Shown: positions 9,412 to 18,955, numbered from the stretch's first letter. The stretch: 64,000 nt of DNA from Gordonia sp. OPL2 (GCF_003797825.1 NZ_RKME01000001.1:618687-682686); one strand, 5' to 3'. Notes: generated by a model from the sequence alone, not told the origin. Numbers and translations: made by a program.

Positions 9412-12400
9412 ATGGCACGGCCCGTGTACAGCGTTCTGGGCGGCCTCGGGGCGCGAATCGATTCCGAGACCGTCGAACTCGGCACGCGCAAGCAGCGAGC
9501 GGTTCTCGCCCAGCTTCTCCTCGCCGGCGGCGATCCGGTCAGTGTCCACCGCTTGATCGACGGCATCTGGGGATCGTCGGCGCCGGATCGCGCCGAGGTC
9601 TCGGTCCAGGCGTACGTCTCCGGACTGCGCAAGGCCCTGGAACCCGATCGCCTACCGAGGAGCCCGTCGTCGGTCGTCGCGACCCATGGCTCCGGTTATG
9701 CCCTCGTCGCCGACGACTCCGACATCGACCTCCGGCGGCTACTCGCCGACATCGCCTCCGCACACGACCGACACCGTGACGGGGAACCGGCCGCGGCCGC
9801 GCGGCTGCTGCAGTCCGCGGTGACCGGATACCGGACGCTGCTCCCCGAGTTCGAGGGCCTGGTGTTCCGCGACGAGGCCGCCGCGCATCTCGAACGCACC
9901 ATGGCCGAGGCACAGGAGTTGTCCTTCGAGGTACGGCTGGCACTCGGCGAACATCGCGCGCTGGTAGCCGAACTCGAACGGGCGGTGCGCCGTTCGCCAC
10001 TCGACGAGGGGCTGTGGGTCCTGCTCGCCACCGCCCGCTATCGCCTCGGCCGCCAGTCCGACGCGCTGGCGGCCATCGCGGAGGCACGGCGAGTGCTCGC
10101 GGACGAGATCGGGGTCGACCCCGGCCCGCGACTGCGGACACTCGAGCGCGACATCCTGGATCACGCGCCGTCCTTGGATGTGCCGAAAGAGTCCGTCGCG
10201 GCAGAGGTCTCGTCGGTCGATCTCCGGACCGCGGCGACGACCGATCAGGACGCCACCGCCGCCGGCCCCACCGACCCGGCGCCCGGGGGTCCAGTACTCA
10301 TCGGCCGGGTCGACGAACTCGCCGTCCTGCATCGCGCCGTCCTCGGCTCGTTACACGGCCCGGGCGGTGTGGTCGTCGTCGAGGGAGAGCCCGGGGCGGG
10401 TAAGACCGCATTGCTCGACGAGGCGGCCCGGCGGGCCGCGGGTGCCGCGGACCTGCAGGTGCTGTGGGGCCGCTGCGTCGACGACTCGGCGGCGCCGTCG
10501 ATGTGGCCGTGGGTGCAGGTGCTCGGCGCGGTACTTCCGCACATCGACGACGGCCGCCGATCACGACTTCTCGACAGCGACCTCGGCCGGATGGTCACCC
10601 AGGGCGACACCGTCATCCCACCGCCACGGGAGATGCCCGACGCGACCGCCCGTTTCCGCTTCTACGATCAGGCAGCCGACCTCCTCGAGGGTGTCGCGGG
10701 TACCCACCTGCTGATCATCGTCCTCGACGATCTGCAGTGGGCCGACAGCGCGTCGCTGGAACTATTGGCGCACGCGACCGCTCGTCGCACCAGTGGGGTC
10801 ACGTTCTTCGTGTCCCTGCGGTCGTCGGCTCATCGGACGGCGGTGGCCGAGACCCTGGCGACTCTCGCGCGCGCACCGGGACATCGGCGCATCGCCCTCG
10901 GCCCGCTCACCGAGGACGACATCGCCGAGATGGTGCGTCGCGAGACCAGCGAATGGCCCGCTGCCGGGACGACGACGTCGATCGCCCGGCGGACCGGAGG
11001 CAACGCCTTCTTCGTCAGAGAGCTCGCGCGCATTCTCGCCGACAGCGGATCCATCGCCGACGCCTCCGTGCCCGCCGGCGTACGCGACGTCGTCCGGGAC
11101 CGATTGCGCCCGTTGGGACCTGACACAATCGCCCTGTTGGAGACCGCGGCGTTGATCGGCAGCCGGGTGGATCTGGCTCTGGCCGCCGCAGCCACGGACC
11201 AGACCGTGGATGCCGCGCTGGACGCGCTCGATGGTGCGCACGCTGCGGGGCTCGTCGACATCGGCGACGACCCGTTCACCTTCTCGTTCGATCACGATCT
11301 CATCCGCGAGGCGGTCGCCGACCAGGTCGGGCCGAGCCGTGCCCGGCGAATACACCTCGCCGTGGCGAGGCATCTCGAACAACACCGCGGGCCGAATGCC
11401 ATCGCCCAACGCGCCCGGCATCTCTGGGGCGCCGGACCACTCGCCGACCGCCGCGAGACCGCGCGGGCATTGTTCGCGGCCGGTGAGATGTCGATGCGGA
11501 CATACAACTTCGAGGTGGCCGAACAGCAACTGACGGACGCGGCACGACTCGCCCTCCCGGCCGGTGACACCGAGATCGAGCTCGCGGCCATCACCACGCG
11601 CCTGTTCAGCGATGTCGCGCGCAGCGGCTATTTCGCGGCCGATCACGATCTGCTCGCCCGTGCACGGGAACTGGGGGAATCGACCGACAACGCCGCCCTC
11701 CTCGCGAATCTGGACTATGCCCGGGGTGCCGCGCACGCCCAGCTCGCACAGACGCGTCCGGCCCACCGCGTTGCCGAGGACCTGCGCGCCCGCGCCGAGG
11801 GCTCCGACGACCCGGTGGTGCGGCACCTGGGGATGCAGCTCGCGGCGATCGACGAGTTCGATCGCGGCAACATCGGTGCCGCCCACCGTCTGCTCGAGCG
11901 GTACGCACCAGTGCATTCCGACGTCCCGGGCCTGCACTCCGATCAGATCGTCCTGGCTCGCGGGTTCCGCGCCTGGGCGACGACCCTGCATGTCGGTCCG
12001 GCCGCCGGCCGCAGCATGTTCGATCAGATCGACGTGGGCCCCGAGGATCCGACCACCCACCTCGGGGTGGGTGTCTTCGCGGTGACCGCAGCCGCCATGA
12101 CCGGCGACGTCGACTGGGTGTGCGAGGCAGGCGAGCGGCTGATGACACCGGCGAATCACCGGGCCCTGGAATACCTGCGCCGAGGCGGTGAACGGATCTA
12201 CTGGTGGGCCCGTGCCGTCGGCGACTCCCCCGGTGATGCCCTCGACCGCATCGAAGCGCTCCACCTCGACGACCCGCCGCAGCGGACCGGCATCGGCTTC
12301 TGGTTCGCCCTGTACGCCGAGGCACTGATCGCCGCCGGTCGGCTGGATCCGGTGGCCGGTCTTCTCGAACGTGCGAACGACTTCGCCGAGCGCACCGGCC

Positions 12401-12591
12401 AGCGCTATCCCGACGCCCACCGGTTGCTCGTGTGCGCCGAGTTCCAGCATGCGGCCGGGCACCCGGCGACGACGGTCGTCGACACGGTCCGGGAGGCCTT
12501 ACGGGTCGCCGATGCCCAGGAATCGCACGCACTCGCTGCGCGCATCACCGCGTTCGCCGATGCCCACGGCTATCGCCTCGCCGGGCGCTGA
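9412..12591 (+). CDS. BTAD/SARP-type transcriptional regulator with AAA ATPase domain
   Basis: A 1059-residue regulator. Residues 1-95 form an OmpR-like winged helix (GTRKQRAVLAQLLLAGG; SVQAYVSGLRKAL), 97-245 a bacterial transcriptional activation domain ending in YRLGRQSDALAAI and DEIGVDPGPRLRTLE, and from about residue 300 an AAA ATPase of the AfsR/MalT kind. This carries Walker A EGEPGAGKTALLDEA near 326 and Walker B IIVLDDLQWADS near 435. The rest is helical TPR-like repeats. No C-terminal LuxR helix-turn-helix is seen, so DNA is likely bound by the N-terminal domain. The 11-bp-phased repeats at 12631-12663, just after its stop, suggest it activates the FAD oxidase gene downstream. Confidence 0.92.
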   Translation: MARPVYSVLGGLGARIDSETVELGTRKQRAVLAQLLLAGGDPVSVHRLIDGIWGSSAPDRAEVSVQAYVSGLRKALEPDRLPRSPSSVVATHGSGYALVADDSDIDLRRLLADIASAHDRHRDGEPAAAARLLQSAVTGYRTLLPEFEGLVFRDEAAAHLERTMAEAQELSFEVRLALGEHRALVAELERAVRRSPLDEGLWVLLATARYRLGRQSDALAAIAEARRVLADEIGVDPGPRLRTLERDILDHAPSLDVPKESVAAEVSSVDLRTAATTDQDATAAGPTDPAPGGPVLIGRVDELAVLHRAVLGSLHGPGGVVVVEGEPGAGKTALLDEAARRAAGAADLQVLWGRCVDDSAAPSMWPWVQVLGAVLPHIDDGRRSRLLDSDLGRMVTQGDTVIPPPREMPDATARFRFYDQAADLLEGVAGTHLLIIVLDDLQWADSASLELLAHATARRTSGVTFFVSLRSSAHRTAVAETLATLARAPGHRRIALGPLTEDDIAEMVRRETSEWPAAGTTTSIARRTGGNAFFVRELARILADSGSIADASVPAGVRDVVRDRLRPLGPDTIALLETAALIGSRVDLALAAAATDQTVDAALDALDGAHAAGLVDIGDDPFTFSFDHDLIREAVADQVGPSRARRIHLAVARHLEQHRGPNAIAQRARHLWGAGPLADRRETARALFAAGEMSMRTYNFEVAEQQLTDAARLALPAGDTEIELAAITTRLFSDVARSGYFAADHDLLARARELGESTDNAALLANLDYARGAAHAQLAQTRPAHRVAEDLRARAEGSDDPVVRHLGMQLAAIDEFDRGNIGAAHRLLERYAPVHSDVPGLHSDQIVLARGFRAWATTLHVGPAAGRSMFDQIDVGPEDPTTHLGVGVFAVTAAAMTGDVDWVCEAGERLMTPANHRALEYLRRGGERIYWWARAVGDSPGDALDRIEALHLDDPPQRTGIGFWFALYAEALIAAGRLDPVAGLLERANDFAERTGQRYPDAHRLLVCAEFQHAAGHPATTVVDTVREALRVADAQESHALAARITAFADAHGYRLAGR

Positions 12592-12630
12592 CACCGCCAT
12601 CGACCTGGTATCGGCCTGCGCACGTCCGCT

Positions 12631-12663
12631 GGTCCAAGCGGGTTCCAAGTCGCTCTCAAGGGG
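12631..12663 (+). promoter_or_regulatory. Three 11-bp-phased direct repeats, candidate SARP/BTAD activator site
   Basis: TCCAAG (12633-12638), TCCAAG (12644-12649) and CTCAAG (12655-12660) recur exactly every 11 bases. SARP-type activators bind such heptamer direct repeats on one face of the helix, typically with the last repeat about eight bases from the -10. CAGAGT at 12672-12677 is a suitably placed weak -10. The site lies between a BTAD regulator and an FAD oxidase gene in the same direction. Confidence 0.6.
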
Positions 12664-12743
12664 CCGCGACCAGAGTTCTCCTCATCCGGTCCAGCCGGAA
12701 CCCGACACCGCCGGACACGCCGGCCGATACGTGAGGAACCCCG

Positions 12744-14153
12744 ATGACCATCCAGTCCGACACCATGGCCGTCCGCCCCCGCGCAGCGGTGCTGTCCGCG
12801 CTCGCCGCCCGGATCACCGGTGAGGTCCACGGGCCCGGTGATCCCGGTTACGACGCCGCTCGGAGTGGATTCAACCTGCTCGCCGAGCAGCAACCCGCCG
12901 TCATCGCCGTTCCGGTGAATCGCTTCGACGTCGTCGAGGCGGTTCGCTTCGCCGCTGATGAAGGGTTGCGCGTCGCGATCCAGGCAACCGGGCACGGGCC
13001 CGGCGCCTCCGCCGACGGTGCCCTGTTGATCAACACCTCCGCGATGACCGATGTCGCGGTGGACCCGGTCGCCCGGACGGCAACGGTCGGCGCGGGCGCG
13101 AAGTGGGGTCCGGTGCTCGCGCAGGCGGCCGAGCACGGTCTGGCTCCTCTCCTCGGATCGACCACCGACGTCGGTGTCGTGGGCTACACACTCGGCGGCG
13201 GTTTCGGCTGGCTCGGGCGCAAGCACGGACTCTCCTCCGACGCCGTCCGATCGTTCGACCTGGTCACCCCGGACGGGAATCCGCTGCGGGTGAGCGCCAC
13301 CAGTCATCCCGACATCTTCTGGGCGCTCCGCGGCGGCGGAGCCGGCAGCATCGGGGTCGTCACCGACGTCGTCATCGACCTGTTCCCGGTGACCACGGTG
13401 TACGCAGGGAACCTCTTCTATCCCGCCGACGACGCGACCGAGATCCTGCGACGCTTCGCCGAATGGGCACCCGAGCAGTCCGAGGACCTCACCTCCTCTG
13501 TGTGCCTGATGAACTTCCCACCTCTCGACGTCGTTCCGGAACCGCTGCGCGGCAAGAGCTTCACCCTTGTCCGCGGATGTTGGGCGGGCAACCTCGACGA
13601 GGCACGTGCGGCGATCGACCAGTGGCGTGAATGGAAGACACCGGAGATCGACATGTGGTCGGAGATGCCGTTCGCCGCGGCCGACGCCATCAGCATGGAC
13701 CCGACCGATCCGATGCCCGCGATGGTGACCACCGAGTGGCTCGACACACTGCCCGACGAGGTGATCGGTATCCTCACCTCGCGGGTGCAGCCGAAGCCCG
13801 GTTCGATGCCGCTCATTCTGTTCGCCGAACTGCGGCACGCCGGCGGAGCGGTGGCACGAGGTGCGACGGACTCACCCAACGACCTGGGACGCAACGGCAC
13901 GTTCCTGCTCGAGATGGCCTCGGTGGTGCCCGATCCGCACGTGGGCCTGGCCATCGAATCGGCCCTCCGCCTGACCCGGGAGGCGTTGGCTCCGTATGTC
14001 ACCGGCGCCGCCTACCTCAACTTCGTCGAGGGCGAGGACAAGACGGCGCGGTCGGCGAGCTCGTTCAGTGACGGGAATCGGCGACGGCTGGCCGCGATCA
14101 AGGCCGCGCTCGACCCGGCCAACCGGTTCTGCCACGGGATCGCCCTCGGCTGA
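12744..14153 (+). CDS. FAD-linked oxidase, VAO/berberine-bridge-enzyme type
   Basis: A 469-residue flavoprotein oxidase. The FAD-binding PCMH domain shows ATGHGPGAS near residues 81-89, where the His aligns with the residue that carries covalent FAD in this family, then VGAGAKWGPVLAQA and VGYTLGGGFGWLGRKHGL. The C-terminal BBE segment is intact (AAYLNFVEGED; IKAALDPANRFCHG). Such enzymes oxidise sugars, alkaloids or aromatic polyketides; the substrate here is unknown. GAGGAACCCC precedes the ATG. The repeats 80-110 bases upstream and the adjacent BTAD regulator point to dedicated activation. Confidence 0.9.
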   Translation: MTIQSDTMAVRPRAAVLSALAARITGEVHGPGDPGYDAARSGFNLLAEQQPAVIAVPVNRFDVVEAVRFAADEGLRVAIQATGHGPGASADGALLINTSAMTDVAVDPVARTATVGAGAKWGPVLAQAAEHGLAPLLGSTTDVGVVGYTLGGGFGWLGRKHGLSSDAVRSFDLVTPDGNPLRVSATSHPDIFWALRGGGAGSIGVVTDVVIDLFPVTTVYAGNLFYPADDATEILRRFAEWAPEQSEDLTSSVCLMNFPPLDVVPEPLRGKSFTLVRGCWAGNLDEARAAIDQWREWKTPEIDMWSEMPFAAADAISMDPTDPMPAMVTTEWLDTLPDEVIGILTSRVQPKPGSMPLILFAELRHAGGAVARGATDSPNDLGRNGTFLLEMASVVPDPHVGLAIESALRLTREALAPYVTGAAYLNFVEGEDKTARSASSFSDGNRRRLAAIKAALDPANRFCHGIALG

Positions 14154-14202
14154 GGTGTCGCCGACGATAGCCTCGGTGGATGACCCACCGAGGCCGTCGG
14201 CC

Positions 14203-14604
14203 GTGAGCGACAGCGAGATCCACCCCGCACAGATCCCCCTGCTGGTGGTCGACGCGGCCAACGTCGTCGGCTCCAGGCCGGACGGTTGGTGGCGAGATCG
14301 CAAGGGCGCCAACGAGCGCCTCCGCGACCGCCTGGGCAGCGTCGCCGCCGCCGGTCTGCCCGGGATCCCCGGGCCCCTCGAGGTGAACCTCGTGGTCGAA
14401 GGTCAGGCCCGCGACGTCCGCTCGATCACGACCGTGACCGCAGTCGCGTCACCGCACTCGGGGGACGATCGCATCGTCGAAGTCGTCGCCCATCACGTCG
14501 GGCAACGGGAGGTGTTCGTCGTGACCGCTGACCGCGAACTCCGCGGGCGGGTCACCGATCTGGGCGCGCGGGTCGTCGGACCGTCGGCGCTGTCGCATCT
14601 GTAG
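14203..14604 (+). CDS. Small NYN/PIN-like protein (often annotated NTP pyrophosphohydrolase)
   Basis: A 133-residue protein starting at GTG 14203 (GAGG nine bases upstream) or GTG 14176. The N-terminal LLVVDAANVVGSRPDGWW with its DxxN motif, and the later VFVVTADRELRGRV with TADREL, fit the acidic active site of NYN/PIN-fold nucleases. Actinobacterial homologues carry loose annotations and no activity is established. It follows the FAD oxidase by about 50 bases on the same strand. Confidence 0.6.
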   Translation: MSDSEIHPAQIPLLVVDAANVVGSRPDGWWRDRKGANERLRDRLGSVAAAGLPGIPGPLEVNLVVEGQARDVRSITTVTAVASPHSGDDRIVEVVAHHVGQREVFVVTADRELRGRVTDLGARVVGPSALSHL

Positions 14605-14656
14605 AGCCGCACCCTTGGAGCCCACATCTGTGACGAGCGCACTGCCGGCGGCCGGA

Positions 14657-14806
14657 TCAGCCGGACGCTCGCGGCCCATCCGACGTCGGTGCACGCCTCG
14701 CGGTTCCTTCGCGGCCACGGTCGACGATCTTCCTGAGTTGATCGAGGCCGGTGACGCGCACCTTGCCGGTGACGCGGATCTTGCCCGTCACGCGGATCTT
14801 CCCCAT
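14657..14806 (-). CDS. Possible 49-residue basic protein with tandem KIRVTG repeats
   Basis: From the ATG at 14806 the frame reads MGKIRVTGKIRVTGKVRVTG, then LDQLRKIVDRGREGTARR and a short tail. GAAGGG lies about nine bases before the ATG. The hexapeptide K(I/V)RVTG occurs three times in a row, encoded by an 18-bp tandem repeat. The product would be strongly basic, pI well above 10 by composition. It could be a genuine small nucleic-acid-binding protein, or the reading frame could be incidental to the repeat. No homologue can be named from memory. Confidence 0.35.
   Translation of the reverse strand: MGKIRVTGKIRVTGKVRVTGLDQLRKIVDRGREGTARRAPTSDGPRASG
14748..14801. repeat. Tandem 18-bp repeat, three units
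   Basis: Units at 14748-14765, 14766-14783 and 14784-14801 share the pattern CCGGTGACGCGGATCTTG with two to four differences each. The unit length is a multiple of three, so any reading frame gives a six-residue repeat. Confidence 0.85.
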
Positions 14807-14969
14807 CCCGGCCACCCTTCGTCCGACGCAGATCTTCGGCCGCGCTCCAGCGTACGCGGCCGCACACGATCGGCCCGACAGTCGGATCTGCTCGGGTAGC
14901 ATCGGCACGACGAGTTCGACGGACGAGAGACGCCGACACGCGCCGACACGGCGACGGAGAGGACCGGCA

Positions 14970-16706
14970 ATGGCGACGACCGTGGCAGATGTCATCATCG
15001 AGCGCCTGAAGGGTTCTGGCGTGCAACGGGTCTACGGACTTCCCGGCGACTCCCTCAACGGATTCACCGATGCGCTGCGGCGCGATGGCACCGTCGCCTG
15101 GCAGCACGTCCGCCACGAGGAGGGCGCAGCGTTCGCGGCCGGCGCCGAGGCGGCCCTGACCGACGAGATCGCCGTCTGTGCCGGCAGTTGCGGACCCGGG
15201 AACCTCCATCTCATCAACGGGTTGTTCGACGCGCACCGCAGCCGGGTCCCGGTACTCGCCATCGCAGCGCACATCCCCGGGGCCGAGATCGGCAGCACGT
15301 ACTTCCAGGAGACCCACCCAGAACAATTGTTCCGGGAGTGCAGCGCGTACTGCGAGATGGTGAGCACACCGGAGCAGCTCCCCCGCCTCCTCGACATCGC
15401 CATGCGGACCGCGATCGAACGCCGCGATGTCGCGGTCCTGGTGATCCCCGGTGAGATCTTCCTCGCCAAGGCCTCCCGTCGGCGACCCGGTGCCCCGATC
15501 CGCCGTGCGGACCCGATCGTGCGTCCGTCTGATGCCGAGTTGCGTTCGGCCGCAGACATCCTCAACGATTCCGCGCGCGTCACCATCCTCGCCGGAGCCG
15601 GTGTCGCCGGCGCCCATGACGAGGTGGTGGAGTTGGCCCGGACGCTGCGGGCACCGATCGTGCATGCACTTCGGGGCAAGGAGTTCATCGAGTACGACAA
15701 CCCGTACGACGTCGGGATGACCGGGTTGCTCGGCTTCTCGTCGGGCTACCGCGCCATCGAGAAATGCGATGCCCTGCTCATGCTGGGGACCGATTTCCCG
15801 TACCAGCAGTTCTATCCGTCCGACGCGCGCATCATCCAGCTCGACGTCCGAGGGGACCAGATCGGTCGTCGCACGCCCGTGGATCTCGGCCTGGTGGGGA
15901 CGGTCGCGGACACGGTCCCGGCACTGACACGCCTCATCGAACCCGACCGCGAGTCCGATCACCTCGACTCCGCACGACGGCACTACGGACGCGCCCGGGA
16001 AGGTCTCGACGAACTCGCCGTCAACGACCGCAATCGCCGACCGATCCATCCGCAGTACCTGGCGCGCCTGGTGAGCGAGCTGGCCACCGACGACGCCGTG
16101 TTCATCCCCGACGTGGGTTCGCCCGTGGTGTGGGCGTCTCGCTACCTCCGGATGAACGGGCGCCGCCGCCTGATCGGCTCGTTCTCACACGGTTCGATGG
16201 CGAACGCGTTGTCACAGGCGGTGGGAGCACAGTCGGCCTTTCCCGGCCGGCAGGTGATCGCGCTGGCCGGCGACGGAGGTCTGGCGATGCTCCTCGGCGA
16301 GTTGCTGACCCTCACCCAGAACAGACTGCCCGTGAAGATCATCGTGTTCGACAACTCATCCCTGAATTTCGTCGAGGTCGAGATGAAGGCAGCCGGATTC
16401 GTCAATTACGGTACCGGGCTGGACAATCCGAACTTCGCCGACCTCGCCGCATCGGTTGGCATCCTGGGTCGCCGGGTCGAGCAACCAGACGATCTCGAGG
16501 GCGCACTGCACGAGATCCTCGCCCACGACGGACCGGCTCTGCTCGACGTCGTCACCGCCCGACAGGAACTGTCCATCCCGCCGACGGTGACGGCCGCGCA
16601 GGCCAAGGGCTTCACCCTGTACGCGCTGCGAACGGTGATGTCGGGTCGCGGTGACGAACTCGTCGACCTCGCCGAGACCAACGTCTTCCGTCGGTTGTTC
16701 GACTGA
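14970..16706 (+). CDS. poxB: ThDP-dependent pyruvate oxidase/dehydrogenase (PoxB-like)
   Basis: A 578-residue thiamine-diphosphate enzyme of the acetolactate synthase/pyruvate oxidase superfamily. The start ATG at 14970 follows GGAGAGG. The N-terminal Pyr domain has GVQRVYGLPGDSLNGF and the catalytic-Glu region HVRHEEGAAFAAGA, followed by GSCGPGNLHLINGLFDAHRS. The C-terminal PP domain shows ALAGDGGLAML and VFDNSSLNFV, the GDG...N magnesium-ThDP motif. The likely reaction is oxidative decarboxylation of pyruvate to acetate, with electrons to quinone or oxygen. The convergent fatty-acid desaturase 41 bases away is unrelated in function. Confidence 0.9.
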   Translation: MATTVADVIIERLKGSGVQRVYGLPGDSLNGFTDALRRDGTVAWQHVRHEEGAAFAAGAEAALTDEIAVCAGSCGPGNLHLINGLFDAHRSRVPVLAIAAHIPGAEIGSTYFQETHPEQLFRECSAYCEMVSTPEQLPRLLDIAMRTAIERRDVAVLVIPGEIFLAKASRRRPGAPIRRADPIVRPSDAELRSAADILNDSARVTILAGAGVAGAHDEVVELARTLRAPIVHALRGKEFIEYDNPYDVGMTGLLGFSSGYRAIEKCDALLMLGTDFPYQQFYPSDARIIQLDVRGDQIGRRTPVDLGLVGTVADTVPALTRLIEPDRESDHLDSARRHYGRAREGLDELAVNDRNRRPIHPQYLARLVSELATDDAVFIPDVGSPVVWASRYLRMNGRRRLIGSFSHGSMANALSQAVGAQSAFPGRQVIALAGDGGLAMLLGELLTLTQNRLPVKIIVFDNSSLNFVEVEMKAAGFVNYGTGLDNPNFADLAASVGILGRRVEQPDDLEGALHEILAHDGPALLDVVTARQELSIPPTVTAAQAKGFTLYALRTVMSGRGDELVDLAETNVFRRLFD

Positions 16707-16747
16707 GGCGAACGGGTCGTCGCGCAGGAAGAGCGGGAGTAAACAGG

Positions 16748-17812
16748 TCAGCGGTACATCCGTACCAGCGGACAGGTGAACGGATCGCGCTCGCCGAGCC
16801 CCACCTGGTTGAGATATCGGATGACGATGCCGTAGGAACCGATCAGACTGGTCTCGGTGTACGGCACACCGTGGCGGGCGCAGTGCGCCCGGACCATCGG
16901 CTGGACCTTCGACAGATTCGGTCTCGGCATGTTCGGGAACAGGTGATGCTCGATCTGGTAGTTGAGGCCGCCCATCATGAAATCGGTGAACCGACCACCG
17001 CGGATGTTGCGCGACATCAGGACCTGCCGTCGGAGGAAATCCGCCCGCATCCCCTTGGGCACCAACGGCATCCCCTTGTGATTGGGCGCGAAGCTGCCAC
17101 CGAGGAGCAGTCCGAACAGGGCGAGATGGGTGACGATGAAGACGACTGCGATCGGCAACGACATCACCGTCAACGGCAGGACCAGGCCGAAGAGCAGGCG
17201 CCCGACGATGAGCGCCAGCTCGAGTGCGCGATGCGCCACCGGGGCCGATCCGAGCAGCCCGCGGATGCTCGCGATGTGCAGGGCGACCCCTTCCAGCGTG
17301 ACCAGGGGAAAGAACAGCCATCCCTGCCGGCGGGTGAACCAGCCGTAGAAGCCGGTTCGTCCCTGCGCGTCCGCCGGCACGAACGCCAACGGCCCCGGCT
17401 CGATGTCGGGGTCCTCCTCGATCATGTTGGGCGCCTTGTGGTGTCGGTTGTGCTTGGCGCGCCACCAATGCAGCGACAGCCCGGCGAAGGCGCCCGCGAC
17501 GATCCGGGCCGTCCACTCGTTCGCCGACGCGGAGGAGAACATCTGCCGATGCGCGCCGTCATGCCCGAGAAAGCCGAACTGGGTGCTGACGACGGCCAGA
17601 ACGGCGGCAAGCGGGATCTGCCACCACGAGTCCCCGATCGCCACCACCCCGGCCCAGACGCCCAGAAAGACGGTGATCGTCAGCGCGATGCGGGAGATGT
17701 AGAAGACGCGACGCCGCTCCAGAAGACCGGACTCGCGGACCTCGGCGACGAGGTCTGTGTAAGAACTCACCACACTGTTGCGGGGAAGGGTCGAGTTGTC
17801 GGGGTCCGACAT
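16748..17812 (-). CDS. Membrane fatty-acid (acyl-CoA) desaturase
   Basis: A di-iron desaturase that inserts a double bond in acyl chains; actinobacterial relatives include DesA3-type and linoleoyl-type front-end enzymes. All three histidine boxes are present: HDGAH at residues 84-88, HNRHH at 121-125 and the late EHHLFP near residue 290. There are four hydrophobic segments (TVFLGVWAGVVAIG, PLAAVLAVVSTQFGFLG and two after residue 190). Start ATG 17812 follows GAGG by seven bases and gives 354 residues; a longer start at 17851 has no ribosome site. Confidence 0.92.
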   Translation of the reverse strand: MSDPDNSTLPRNSVVSSYTDLVAEVRESGLLERRRVFYISRIALTITVFLGVWAGVVAIGDSWWQIPLAAVLAVVSTQFGFLGHDGAHRQMFSSASANEWTARIVAGAFAGLSLHWWRAKHNRHHKAPNMIEEDPDIEPGPLAFVPADAQGRTGFYGWFTRRQGWLFFPLVTLEGVALHIASIRGLLGSAPVAHRALELALIVGRLLFGLVLPLTVMSLPIAVVFIVTHLALFGLLLGGSFAPNHKGMPLVPKGMRADFLRRQVLMSRNIRGGRFTDFMMGGLNYQIEHHLFPNMPRPNLSKVQPMVRAHCARHGVPYTETSLIGSYGIVIRYLNQVGLGERDPFTCPLVRMYR

Positions 17813-17997
17813 GGACGTGCCTCGGTGCTTTCTGTGCGGAGCCGGCGCCACGGAGTGAGATCCGAGAAGAGCGCCCTACGAGAGTCACGACCAGCGCACA
17901 GCAATGCATCACGTCGGCACCCCCAGTGTGCCAGACGGCACGGTCCGGGGCGGCCCACGCGACGTCGACGCAGGTGGAGACCGACCAGGGCCGGATG

Positions 17998-18861
17998 TCA
18001 GCCGAGACGACGGGCCCGGGCGGGCGCGGTGGCGAGGAAGTCGTCGAGGATGCGGACGACCTCGTCCGGTGCCTCGGCATGTGGATAGTGCCCGATCCCC
18101 GGGAGCACCTCGAGCCGACTGCCCGGAATGGCCTCGTGGGCGGCGATGCCGTGGTCGACGGGGATGATGTTGTCCTTGTCCCCCCAGATCAACTGCGTCG
18201 GCAGTTCGGCGTTCAGGTACAGCCGGTTCAGCGCGCTGACCGCCTGGCCGCGGTGATCCACCACCGATCGCAGGGTCCGCAGAAAGGCACGGCGTGTATC
18301 TGCGTCGGCCAGAGAGGAATACGCCCGCCAGGTCTGATCGGCACGCGGTGAGCGGATACCTGCCGACGACGCCCACGAGCGGACCTTCTCACCTGCCCGC
18401 AGCACCGGCCCCGGCGCAATGACCGGCAGGACGAGCTCGGCGCCCGGCGCAGCGAGGAGGCGGAGCATCCAGTTGACGTCGGGACCGAGTCCGCCGCTGC
18501 CGATCAGCACGAGCCGGTCACATCGGTCCGGGTGCTGATAGGTGAACTGCATGGCGATCCCACCACCCAGCGACTGGCCGACGACGGTGACCGTGCGCAC
18601 GTCGAGCTCGTCGAGGAGGTCCCGCAGAAACGCCGCGAATGCCCCCAGCGAGTAGTCGCCGCGCGGTTTGTCCGAGTCTCCGTGGCCCGGCAGGTCCGGC
18701 GCGATGACGCGATGGCGTGTCGACAGCGGGGCGATGATGGCATCCCACGTGGCCGAGCTGCCGGCCATGCCGTGGATCAACAGCAGCGCGTCACCGGTAC
18801 CGACGTCGCGATACGCGACGCGATCGCCGTGCAGGTCGAGATGTTCGTACTCGTGCGTCAC
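17998..18861 (-). CDS. Alpha/beta hydrolase
   Basis: A 287-residue serine hydrolase. The oxyanion region LLLIHGMAGSSATWD, nucleophile elbow VVGQSLGGG (Ser), acid region IWGDKDNIIPVDHG and the catalytic His in GIGHYPHAEAPDEV are all present. It resembles mycobacterial Rv2715-type proteins; the substrate is unknown. I chose GTG 18861 because GGGGAG lies eight bases upstream and the first residues (THEYEHLDLHGDRVAY) fit the family; the longer reading frame would run into the start codon of nat. Confidence 0.88.
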   Translation of the reverse strand: MTHEYEHLDLHGDRVAYRDVGTGDALLLIHGMAGSSATWDAIIAPLSTRHRVIAPDLPGHGDSDKPRGDYSLGAFAAFLRDLLDELDVRTVTVVGQSLGGGIAMQFTYQHPDRCDRLVLIGSGGLGPDVNWMLRLLAAPGAELVLPVIAPGPVLRAGEKVRSWASSAGIRSPRADQTWRAYSSLADADTRRAFLRTLRSVVDHRGQAVSALNRLYLNAELPTQLIWGDKDNIIPVDHGIAAHEAIPGSRLEVLPGIGHYPHAEAPDEVVRILDDFLATAPARARRLG

Positions 18862-18955
18862 CGACGTCACTCCCCACGGGTGGTAGGTCAGGTGTCCGTC
18901 GCTCCCGGTCGATCCGGGCAGCGTGTTCTGCAGACGGGATGCAACGATTGTGTCC
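18862..18955. promoter_or_regulatory. Divergent promoter region between hydrolase and nat
   Basis: With the shorter hydrolase start, 94 bases separate the two divergent start codons. This must hold at least the nat promoter. No clear -35/-10 pair or operator was recognised. Confidence 0.3.

Larger units (their letters stand above)
14605..14969. other. Intergenic region with 18-bp tandem repeat and a possible short minus-strand ORF
   Basis: This 365-base gap separates the NYN-like gene from poxB. It holds the three-unit 18-bp repeat (14748-14801) and the small minus-strand reading frame described separately. GGAGAGG at 14955-14961 is the poxB ribosome site. No other gene was found. Confidence 0.6.
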
